From the IMG/VR virus record IMGVR_UViG_3300025411_000024, positions 1-47,281 of that record: a stretch of DNA of 47,281 bases; one strand, given 5' to 3'. How positions within the stretch are numbered: the first letter of the stretch is position 1; each line of letters begins with the position of its first letter. Origin of the DNA: a virus. The position numbers and the translations under genes are program-made. The notes under the pieces are model-generated. The model was not told the DNA's origin, made no database searches, and saw only the letters and a program-made list of their open reading frames with translations. Shown piece after piece: positions 23,900 to 30,634 of this stretch.

Positions 23900-24911
23900 T
23901 CCAGATGTAGGTTTTTCTAAAGTCCTTGCAGAGTTTGGAAGATTCCTAGAAGAAGATTATAAGATGGCAATAGGTGCTTTAACGGTTCCCCACGCCTTTG
24001 AAGAGTACACAGAAAAGACAGGTAGAAATTTTGTAATTGTAGGAGCAAGGAGTGTACCAACCGCTACTGCAAAGAGTGTTTTCCTTTGTCTTAAATTGGC
24101 AGGACCAGAAAGTGTAACTGTAAAGGCACCAACAATTGATGAAGGTTTCTTAATTGATAATGTTATTGAATACTATGGTAAAGATATTAGGTGTAAGGTA
24201 TTCAATGACCCAAGTGAACAACTTGAATTATCACTAGAATGGCGTAAAGCACTTGATGAAGCAACAGATATAGTTGTTTTTGGTGGTGGTGACACAGTTG
24301 CTAGATTTAAAGAACTAGAAAATGAACATCGTCAAGTTCACATTCATGGTCCTAAGTTTTCATTTGGTATTGTTAGAGCAGAAGATTTAAGTCTTTCTTA
24401 CATGGAAGAAATTGGTTTTGATTTTTATTCATTCTATGGTGAAGGTTGTCTATCTCCAAAGTTTTATGTAGTAGTTGGAGAGACAGCACCACAAATGTGG
24501 AAAGAGATGTCTGAGGTTTATTCAAACCTTTATGCCTCATATGTTGATGAGTTTAGAGCAAAGTTGCCACTTTCAAGGAAAAGCGAATTAGTGCAACAGT
24601 TCCTAAACTCCAATTATGTAGCAAAATATATTCGTAGGGAAGACTTGAATTCTAATGAAATATTTTCTACACTTTATGGTGACGTACGCTTTATAGTAGT
24701 AGAAAGTTTAGATGATTTGGAAGAATTCATTGAAAAATGGCGTTTTCAAATTAGTACAGTAGCAATTAACGAACAAGATGATGAAATAGTAGATTTTGTT
24801 GAAAGTCATATGATTACTAGAATCTGTGATATTGGTCAGATGCAGTTCCCAGATTTCTTTGAACAATTTGACACAACAGATGACTTTGACATTTACACAG
24901 GAGGATATTAA
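23877..24911 (+). CDS. LuxC-like acyl reductase (aldehyde-forming)
   Basis: 344 residues, clearly shorter than LuxC (about 480); the missing part is mainly N-terminal. Visible family features are the nucleotide-binding area RNFVIVGARSVPTATAKS (residues 50-67), TDIVVFGGGDTVARF (130-144), HGPKFSFGIV (157-166) and the catalytic-type Cys191 in YGEGCLSPKFYVVVG. LuxC reduces an enzyme-bound acyl group with NADPH to the aldehyde. The start ATG lies 23 bases inside the LuxE-like gene, so the two are made together, as expected for partners in a complex. Confidence 0.75.
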   Translation: MRKQWVINPDVGFSKVLAEFGRFLEEDYKMAIGALTVPHAFEEYTEKTGRNFVIVGARSVPTATAKSVFLCLKLAGPESVTVKAPTIDEGFLIDNVIEYYGKDIRCKVFNDPSEQLELSLEWRKALDEATDIVVFGGGDTVARFKELENEHRQVHIHGPKFSFGIVRAEDLSLSYMEEIGFDFYSFYGEGCLSPKFYVVVGETAPQMWKEMSEVYSNLYASYVDEFRAKLPLSRKSELVQQFLNSNYVAKYIRREDLNSNEIFSTLYGDVRFIVVESLDDLEEFIEKWRFQISTVAINEQDDEIVDFVESHMITRICDIGQMQFPDFFEQFDTTDDFDIYTGGY

Positions 24912-26110
24912 TGAGTGATTATTTAGCTAGAACTAACCCTTGGCCTTACGACATAACAATTACTGGTGCAAAGGGTGGTTATTATCAAACTAAAGAGTAC
25001 GGGGACATGTTTGATATGGCCTGTGGTATTGCTGTAAACAATTTAGGTCACAGAAACAAAAAGATTCTTAATGCCTCATTGAAAGTTTTAGATAAGTATG
25101 CTCACGTTAATGTTTATGGTGAGTTCAATATTAAAGAGCAATTGAAGTATGCTGAACTATTAAGTGAACGTTTTTCAACCCTTACAATGAGTAATGGAAT
25201 TGATGAAAATAATAAAACTTGGTTCTGCACTAGCGGAACAGAAGCAAATGAACTTGCCATGAAGCTTGCAATGCTAAGTACACAAAGAAAAGGTTTCATT
25301 GCCCTTGAGAATGGTTTTCATGGACGTACTCTTGGAAGTTTGAGTTTAACTCACAAACCTCAATACAGAGAACCATTTAAGAGTATGGTTAACAAAAATC
25401 TTACTAAGTGGATTGTTCCTGGAGAAGAAATCCCAGATGAGTATAAAGACAGAGCAGCATTTTTTATGGAACTGGTTCAAGGAGAAGCAGGAGTAGTTGC
25501 TCAAGACAAAGAATGGGCAAAGTATGTTAGTGACTGGTGTCATGAAAATGGTGTTCTTTTGGTCATTGATGAAGTACAAACAGGGTTTGGTAGAACCGGT
25601 ACACACTTTGTTCTTGACCAATACCAAGATGTTTATCCGGACATTGTAACCTTGGGGAAAGCAGCAGGTGGAGGTTATCCTTTGGGTGCAGTAGTTGCTA
25701 GTTCTGAAAGGTGGAACTCTATTTCTAGAGACATGCCATTTGCTCACCTAAGTACATTCGGTGGTAATCCAATGAGTGTTGCTGCCGGTACAGTCATGTT
25801 TAAAGAAACAGAAAAACCACAACTTCTTGGTAATGTTAAAGATGGTGAAATACTAGCAAGAAGTGTATTCCAAGATTTTGAACATGCTTACATTAGAGGC
25901 AAAGGTTTGATGTTGGGGTTAGTTTTAGATGATGCAATTGATATAGATACAGTTGTTCAAAACATCTGGGACAATAAAGTTTTTTGTGGAAGAGTCTTAT
26001 ATGGGTCAAATACAATTCGTTTATATGCACCCTTGAATACCACACCATCAGATGTATATAATAAGTTCTTGAGGGTAAGAGACGCTGTAGAACAGAGTAT
26101 CAAGAGTTGA
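24911..26110 (+). CDS. Class III PLP aminotransferase (ornithine/acetylornithine type)
   Basis: 399 residues. All motifs of fold-type I class III enzymes are there: WFCTSGTEANELAMKLA (104-120), NGFHGRTLGSLSLT (134-147), VIDEVQTGFGRTG (218-230, Asp220 contacting the PLP ring), TLGKAAGGGYPLGAVV (247-262, Lys250 as the Schiff-base lysine) and FGGNPMSVAAG. Such enzymes usually transfer amino groups to terminal aldehydes, which makes a chemical fit with the aldehyde-forming gene directly before it. The ATG overlaps the LuxC-like stop codon. Confidence 0.9.
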   Translation: MSDYLARTNPWPYDITITGAKGGYYQTKEYGDMFDMACGIAVNNLGHRNKKILNASLKVLDKYAHVNVYGEFNIKEQLKYAELLSERFSTLTMSNGIDENNKTWFCTSGTEANELAMKLAMLSTQRKGFIALENGFHGRTLGSLSLTHKPQYREPFKSMVNKNLTKWIVPGEEIPDEYKDRAAFFMELVQGEAGVVAQDKEWAKYVSDWCHENGVLLVIDEVQTGFGRTGTHFVLDQYQDVYPDIVTLGKAAGGGYPLGAVVASSERWNSISRDMPFAHLSTFGGNPMSVAAGTVMFKETEKPQLLGNVKDGEILARSVFQDFEHAYIRGKGLMLGLVLDDAIDIDTVVQNIWDNKVFCGRVLYGSNTIRLYAPLNTTPSDVYNKFLRVRDAVEQSIKS

Positions 26111-26135
26111 TTTATTAATCAATCTAATATAAAAT
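26107..26135 (+). promoter_or_regulatory. Sigma-70-like promoter, TTGATT-17-TAAAAT
   Basis: TTGATT at 26107-26112 overlaps the aminotransferase stop codon; 17-base spacer; TAAAAT at 26130-26135. It starts the QueD-QueE-FolE operon, and the first gene has GTAAGGAG before its ATG. Confidence 0.65.
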
Positions 26136-26157
26136 AATAAGAAAGTAAGGAGAAGTA

Positions 26158-26382
26158 ATGCAAGAAAATATTGAAGAAATTCGTTCCAAACTTTGGGATT
26201 TGTATAACAGGTTTGCCAAAGCTCGTGGTGAATGGAATGATGGTTATAAACAAGGAGTTATGGACTCACTTTCAATTGTAAGTGAAGTAGACAGGGCTTC
26301 ACACAAGACAGATGAGAATGACCACTTTGTAGACATTGAAAAGTTTAAAAACAATTATTTTAAGAAGGATTTTGGAAAGTGA
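26158..26382 (+). CDS. Hypothetical protein, 74 aa
   Basis: Helical charged protein (MQENIEEIRSKLWDLYNRFA start). The GKARGEWNDGYKQGVMDSLS type of segment around residues 22-40 is seen in phage small proteins of unknown role. It opens the 7-deazaguanine operon and overlaps QueD by four bases (GTGA). No catalytic residues stand out. Confidence 0.6.
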   Translation: MQENIEEIRSKLWDLYNRFAKARGEWNDGYKQGVMDSLSIVSEVDRASHKTDENDHFVDIEKFKNNYFKKDFGK

Positions 26383-26834
26383 ATCTAATCTCTAAGGAAA
26401 TAGAATTTGACCTTGGCCATCGTGTTAGTACACATGGTAGCAAGTGTCGCAATCCTCACGGTCACCGTTATAAGGTTCGTGTAACTTGTGAAGGAGATAT
26501 TATAGATGATGTTAGCCGTCCTGACCATGGAATGCTTATTGACTTTGGTAATCTTAAGACAATTATGAACAAGCGTATCCATGATGTTTTAGACCACGGT
26601 TTTTGTGTATGGGAGAATGACCATGTTGTTCGTAACATGATGGAAGATGAGGCGCATGGCCAAGGTTGGAACTATATTGTTTTCCCTTACATACCAACAG
26701 CAGAAAACATTGCTCGTTGGTCTTGGGAAGAAATTAAGGACGACATTGAGGTAGAGTTTGGTAACGACCTCAGGTTGTATGAAGTAGCCGTGTGGGAAAC
26801 GCCTACATCGGTAGCCTATTGTAGAGGAGAATAA
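26379..26834 (+). CDS. queD: QueD, 6-carboxy-tetrahydropterin synthase
   Basis: 151 residues with a GTG start overlapping the upstream stop codon. Zinc ligands are His14 (FDLGHRV), His27 and His29 (CRNPHGHRY), and Cys23 is the catalytic cysteine, at the same spacing as in E. coli QueD. The C-terminal ENIARWSWEEI and LYEVAVWETPTSVAY also match. It converts dihydroneopterin triphosphate (the FolE product) to 6-carboxy-tetrahydropterin, the substrate of QueE, both encoded just downstream. It is longer than most QueD proteins because of an insert around residues 60-85. Confidence 0.9.
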   Translation: MNLISKEIEFDLGHRVSTHGSKCRNPHGHRYKVRVTCEGDIIDDVSRPDHGMLIDFGNLKTIMNKRIHDVLDHGFCVWENDHVVRNMMEDEAHGQGWNYIVFPYIPTAENIARWSWEEIKDDIEVEFGNDLRLYEVAVWETPTSVAYCRGE

Positions 26835-26836
26835 TA

Positions 26837-27034
26837 ATGGGTGCAGGAAAGAATTTTCTAAATTGGTTGCAAGGAACATTTGGTGGCAATAACAGTATGC
26901 CAGAAATCCCAGAAATTCCACTAGCAGTAGAGGCACCGAAGCCAGAACCAAAGAAGGCAAAGCCAGCAGCAAAAAAGGCAACAACTAAGAAAGCAGCACC
27001 TAAAAAGGCCGCACCAAAGAAGAAGGACCAATAA
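26837..27034 (+). CDS. Lys/Ala/Pro-rich histone H1-like tail protein, 65 aa
   Basis: The first 35 residues are a short neutral segment (MGAGKNFLNWLQGTFGGNNS, then PEIPEIPLAVEA). The rest is KPEPKKAKPAAKKATTKKAA and similar Lys/Ala/Pro repeats, as in bacterial histone H1-like proteins and C-terminal DNA-compaction tails. It is probably a DNA- or RNA-binding basic protein. It sits inside the Que operon between QueD and QueE. Confidence 0.6.
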   Translation: MGAGKNFLNWLQGTFGGNNSMPEIPEIPLAVEAPKPEPKKAKPAAKKATTKKAAPKKAAPKKKDQ

Positions 27035-27165
27035 TGCACGTAGTATTAGTATTTATTTTGCCAGCACTATTCTTTATGGGTGTTGGTGCTTTTATTCACA
27101 TGTTTTCTCAGGGTGTTAAAAGTGGCATTTATCAAAAGACTAAGGCACCAAAGAAGAGGAAGTAA
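27034..27165 (+). CDS. Small membrane protein, 43 aa
   Basis: Reads MHVVLVFILPALFFMGVGAF and continues with IHMFSQ, a single membrane helix, then a basic tail ending KAPKKRK. It is joined to both neighbours by TAATG overlaps. The basic tail resembles the preceding gene in composition. Function unknown. Confidence 0.55.
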   Translation: MHVVLVFILPALFFMGVGAFIHMFSQGVKSGIYQKTKAPKKRK

Positions 27166-27875
27166 TGGCTGATTTAAGACTAGTAGAACACTATGTAAGT
27201 ACCCAAGGTGAAGGTCCACGTACAGGACGTACAACACAATTTGTACGTTTTGCAGGATGCAACATGACTTGTGCTGGTTGGCCTTGTGATACACCATTTG
27301 CTGTAGATGTTAAAATTTGGGGCAAAGAAGGTGGAAGTTACAAAAGGACTCCAGGTGAACTTCTAGAAGATTGTAAGAGTAAGAGAGAAGAAACAGGTGC
27401 TAATAACATCTGTCTAACAGGTGGTGAACCTTTTCTTCAACCAAATGATAAGATGGATGACTTGATTATCCTTCTAACACAGAATGGTTTTGAGGTTGAG
27501 GCATTCTCTAATGGTAGTTTCCTTTACTCAGACATTGCTCTAGAACATGTTACCTTTATGATGGACTGGAAGTTAGGTGGTTCAGGAGAAGCACAAACTC
27601 GTAGAGAAAATCGTACAATGAACGCTGCTAAGATTCGTAATGGTAGCGGTATTAAGTTTGTTTGTAAGGATGGCAATGACTTTAATGAAGCATTGGAAGT
27701 TCATGATTTTCTAAAAGGGCAAGTCCGCTCAGGTGTAAGATTCTGGGCAGGTAGTGCCTGGGATGTTTACCCAACAAAAGATTTAGTAGCAAAGATGCTT
27801 GAACATCAGGTTCCATGGAGTCTAAATGTTCAAGTACACAATTATATTTGGCCCGCAAATGAAAGAGGAAGATGA
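27165..27875 (+). CDS. queE: QueE, 7-carboxy-7-deazaguanine synthase (radical SAM)
   Basis: 236 residues. The substrate-side STQGEGPRTGR motif (12-22) and the Fe-S cysteines Cys32, Cys36 and Cys41 in FAGCNMTCAGWPCDTPFA mark QueE. The spacing C-x3-C-x4-C differs from the usual C-x3-C-x2-C by two residues. LTGGEPFLQPNDK (near 83-95) is the SAM-binding GGE motif. The enzyme rearranges 6-carboxy-tetrahydropterin to CDG. It is flanked by QueD and FolE; the ATG overlaps the stop before it. Confidence 0.9.
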   Translation: MADLRLVEHYVSTQGEGPRTGRTTQFVRFAGCNMTCAGWPCDTPFAVDVKIWGKEGGSYKRTPGELLEDCKSKREETGANNICLTGGEPFLQPNDKMDDLIILLTQNGFEVEAFSNGSFLYSDIALEHVTFMMDWKLGGSGEAQTRRENRTMNAAKIRNGSGIKFVCKDGNDFNEALEVHDFLKGQVRSGVRFWAGSAWDVYPTKDLVAKMLEHQVPWSLNVQVHNYIWPANERGR

Positions 27876-28549
27876 TGACACCGAATGTACACTATACCAA
27901 AACAGGTATCTTAATAGAAGAAAGTAAGGAAATGAAGATTAAAAAGTCAAACCCACAAATATTGAATGAAAGTGATAGAGAAGCTTATGGTTTCCAAGTT
28001 GCTAAAGAAAATGTTAGAGGGTTGCTTAGTTACATGGGAGAAGATGTAAGCCGTGAAGGTTTGCTTGACACACCACGTAGAGTTGTAGAGATGTATGAGG
28101 AATTAACAAGCGGGTATGTAATGGACCCAATTGCAATTATTGAGAAAGCAGTTTTTCATGAGCAAACAAAAGAAATGGTTATTGTCAAGAACATTCCGTT
28201 TTATAGTCTATGTGAGCATCATCTTGCTCCTTTCTTTGGTACTGCTACTATCGGTTATCTTCCTAACAACGGCCGTATTGTTGGCTTGTCTAAACTCGCT
28301 CGTGTATTGGATGCTTACGCTCGTAGGCTTCAGGTCCAAGAACGACTCGGAGCACAAGTCGCAGATGCGTTCTATAAATCCTCTCTCAAACCGGAGGGTG
28401 TAGGAGTTCACATTGAAGCAGAACACCTTTGCATGGCAATGCGTGGTGTACAAAAGCCAGGTACCAGTACAACTACAGTTAGTATTCGTGGAATTTTTGA
28501 GTCAGACAAGGCAGTGAAAGACGAATGGACACGACTAGCCCTTTCGTAG
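27872..28549 (+). CDS. folE: FolE, GTP cyclohydrolase I
   Basis: 225 residues. Zinc ligands Cys114, His117 and Cys187 lie in YSLCEHHLAPFFG (111-123) and EHLCMAMRGV (184-193); GLLDTPRRVVEMYEEL (63-78) and IVGLSKLARVLDAYARRLQ are also standard. It makes dihydroneopterin triphosphate from GTP, the first step to 7-deazaguanines and folate. The two ATG codons at 27872 and 27875 overlap the QueE stop. It overlaps the next gene by 25 bases. Confidence 0.95.
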   Translation: MMTPNVHYTKTGILIEESKEMKIKKSNPQILNESDREAYGFQVAKENVRGLLSYMGEDVSREGLLDTPRRVVEMYEELTSGYVMDPIAIIEKAVFHEQTKEMVIVKNIPFYSLCEHHLAPFFGTATIGYLPNNGRIVGLSKLARVLDAYARRLQVQERLGAQVADAFYKSSLKPEGVGVHIEAEHLCMAMRGVQKPGTSTTTVSIRGIFESDKAVKDEWTRLALS

Positions 28550-29055
28550 GGGTACTAAACCCAGAAGAAGTAATCCGTAAAGGTTATATTTCAAACACAA
28601 TTACAGACAGGATTCAACCAAATAGCATTGACCTGACTGTTCAGAGTGTTTATGTAATCTCCGGACCACTGATTCTTTTTGCAGACAAAGAAACAAAGAG
28701 GCAATTACCAGAGTATAACTTAATAAAGCCTTTTCCTTATGAAGGAAGAGACATGTATTTGTTAGAACCTGGTATTCGTTATCAAGTTGAATTTAACGAA
28801 ACTCTAAGTTTTGATACTTCTATTTGTGGAATCACTCTTGTTCGTAGTACTATGGCAAAGAGTGGTTGCAGTGGTGAAAACGGTCTTTTTGACAGTGGAT
28901 ATCATGGTGCATGTGGAATGATGGTATCAGTGCAAACACCTTCTTATATTGAAGTTGGTTCAAGTATTGCACAGATGGTTTTCTTTTCTACAAACAGTAG
29001 TAAAGTTTATAATGGTTTCTATCAGGGATCCGAAAGCCCAATGGAGTGGAATTAA
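28525..29055 (+). CDS. dCTP deaminase / dUTPase-fold protein
   Basis: 176 residues. IQPNSIDLTVQS (30-41), ITLVRSTMAKSG (103-114) and NGLFDSGYHGACGMM (119-133) fit the shared Dcd/dUTPase fold with Asp123 at the phosphate-cleaving position. The Glu that activates water in dCTP deaminase (E138 in E. coli) appears replaced by Met132 or Met133 in my hand alignment, so dUTPase or another nucleotide-pocket role may be more likely than deamination. It belongs to the end of the Que operon. Confidence 0.75.
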   Translation: MDTTSPFVGVLNPEEVIRKGYISNTITDRIQPNSIDLTVQSVYVISGPLILFADKETKRQLPEYNLIKPFPYEGRDMYLLEPGIRYQVEFNETLSFDTSICGITLVRSTMAKSGCSGENGLFDSGYHGACGMMVSVQTPSYIEVGSSIAQMVFFSTNSSKVYNGFYQGSESPMEWN

Positions 29056-29423
29056 TGGAAAAATTAGCACAACAGAATGATTCAATGTTTGAAAGAAATA
29101 TTGCAATCATTGCCAGTAGAAAAAATCAAGTGCTTACCTATAGTGATGGTTTTGTATTTGAAGGTTTTCTTTGTGGTCTAGATGAAAATTGGGTTCAGAT
29201 GTATGGTCATGAAGAAGACCAAACCGACCCTCAATCTAGGTGGAGATTTATACTTTTGGGTAAGAATAACATTTCTGGTATTATTCCTTCAGGAAAGACA
29301 TTGTATGATGTTGATGCTGAAACCCGAGAGTATGTAGAAAAGAAAATTAAGATGTTTTCTGAAGTTAGTGAGAAGTTCTTAGGAGCAAAGGAAAAGAATG
29401 ACAGTAGGAGAGAAAAGTTTTGA
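29055..29423 (+). CDS. Sm/Hfq-like small protein, 122 aa
   Basis: ATG 29055 overlaps the preceding stop (TAATG) and is preferred to GTG 29046. Residues about 25-80 have an Sm-like beta pattern: NQVLTYSDGFVFEGFLCGLD, NWVQMYGHEE, WRFILLGKNNISGIIP. This is the strand order of LSm/Hfq folds, in which a ring binds RNA. The remainder is a charged helix. Similarity is by pattern only; an unrelated SH3-like barrel is possible. Confidence 0.55.
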   Translation: MEKLAQQNDSMFERNIAIIASRKNQVLTYSDGFVFEGFLCGLDENWVQMYGHEEDQTDPQSRWRFILLGKNNISGIIPSGKTLYDVDAETREYVEKKIKMFSEVSEKFLGAKEKNDSRREKF

Positions 29424-29862
29424 TGAACCTGTTCGTGATTATGATAATGATAGTTATGATGAAGTCGTTATTGTAAAAGCGAATGAGAAGTCATCTCAAC
29501 AAGAAATTGATTTGGTAAATGCTACACCAAAAGAGTTGTTAGTTTATTTTGCCAATAGATTTAAAGAAACACAAGGCTTTGAATACAATGTTGAGTGGGT
29601 TAAAGAAATGGCAATCTTTAAAAGTTTTAAAGAACGTTATGGTGATGATGCAGGTCCAATGATTTCACTCTTGTTTGATAAGTACAATTGTGTTATAAAT
29701 GGAGACGTTATGACTGCAACTGCCTTTACTCAAGGTGCAAAGTGGATTCAAGACAAGCTTTATATTGAACTTAAGAAAGATATTATTCGGGAAAGTATGC
29801 CCGGACCGGATACAGAAGGGTTGATGCACACTAATGAGTTCCTTAAACGATTCGCTGTTTGA
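29398..29862 (+). CDS. Hypothetical replication-module protein, 154 aa
   Basis: The N-terminus is acidic (DEPVRDYDNDSYDEVVIVKA), the rest helical, with a region around residues 50-80 (LLVYFANRFKETQGFEYNVE) and a C-terminal MPGPDTEGLMHTNEFLKRF. It overlaps both neighbours, including the helicase loader by 29 bases. Position suggests a replisome role such as a loader partner or origin-binding adaptor, but no motif confirms this. Confidence 0.55.
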   Translation: MTVGEKSFDEPVRDYDNDSYDEVVIVKANEKSSQQEIDLVNATPKELLVYFANRFKETQGFEYNVEWVKEMAIFKSFKERYGDDAGPMISLLFDKYNCVINGDVMTATAFTQGAKWIQDKLYIELKKDIIRESMPGPDTEGLMHTNEFLKRFAV

Positions 29863-30634
29863 TTGGGAAAAAGATTACGTTAACCTAAGGTTTCAATTTC
29901 TAGATGATGGAGATGTAGAGTTCCTTTCTGCAAAAAGTCCTCAGTTTGAGAAGTTTAATAAGGTTGGTTGCCCAACTTGTTCTGACAACAGTTGTGGTGA
30001 GTGTAAAACACAACTCCAACTCTATAAGCACTATTTAAAGGCAGGCATTGGTTTAAACTATCAAAGGTTAGGCTGGGATGATTTCCATGGTGATGATAAG
30101 GCACTTGAACTTGCTAAGATTTACCTTGGTAAGAATAAAGAGTTTGTCAAAGGTGGTATGGGCATTATGTATCACGGAACCTGGGGAACCGGTAAGACTT
30201 TGTTGACCAGTCTTATGGCAAAAGAGCTAGTAAAGTTAGGTTATAGTGTTTACTTTGCTACTTTTACTCAAATGGTAGATGAGTTTACTAGAGGTTGGGG
30301 TAGTAATGAAGACAAGGCAAGATTTGAAGCTAAAGTGGTTAAGAGTGACATTTTCTTTCTTGATGATGTTGGAAAAGAATTTAGAACAAAAAACAATTTG
30401 TCTGAAGCCACTTTTGACCATGTACTTAGACAACGTGCTCTAGATAACAGGCCAACTTTTATTACCACAAATATGGATGAGAAGGACCTTGCAGAAGGTT
30501 ATGGTAGTGCTATATTTTCTCTCTTGAAAGAGCGAATGATTGTCCATAAAATGGAAGGTAACGACTATCGTGAATTTGCTAGAGATAGAACATTAGATGA
30601 AATTGCAGACGGAACAGTTAGAAAGATTAGATAG
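29834..30634 (+). CDS. DnaC/DnaI-like helicase loader ATPase
   Basis: 266 residues. Walker A is GTWGTGKTL (115-123) and Walker B is DIFFLDDVGKE (172-182); FATFTQMVDEF and FITTNMDEKDL match the DnaC sensor region. The N-terminal CPTCSDNSCGECK (46-58) is a four-Cys zinc site, as in DnaI and related loaders. It would load the hexameric helicase encoded next. The ATG is inside the previous gene and the stop overlaps the next start. Confidence 0.85.
   Translation: MSSLNDSLFDWEKDYVNLRFQFLDDGDVEFLSAKSPQFEKFNKVGCPTCSDNSCGECKTQLQLYKHYLKAGIGLNYQRLGWDDFHGDDKALELAKIYLGKNKEFVKGGMGIMYHGTWGTGKTLLTSLMAKELVKLGYSVYFATFTQMVDEFTRGWGSNEDKARFEAKVVKSDIFFLDDVGKEFRTKNNLSEATFDHVLRQRALDNRPTFITTNMDEKDLAEGYGSAIFSLLKERMIVHKMEGNDYREFARDRTLDEIADGTVRKIR

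Noticed and set aside
22829-26110. Bioluminescence (lux) operon
   Set aside because: Only LuxE-like and LuxC-like genes are present; luxA, luxB and luxD are missing and an aminotransferase takes their place.
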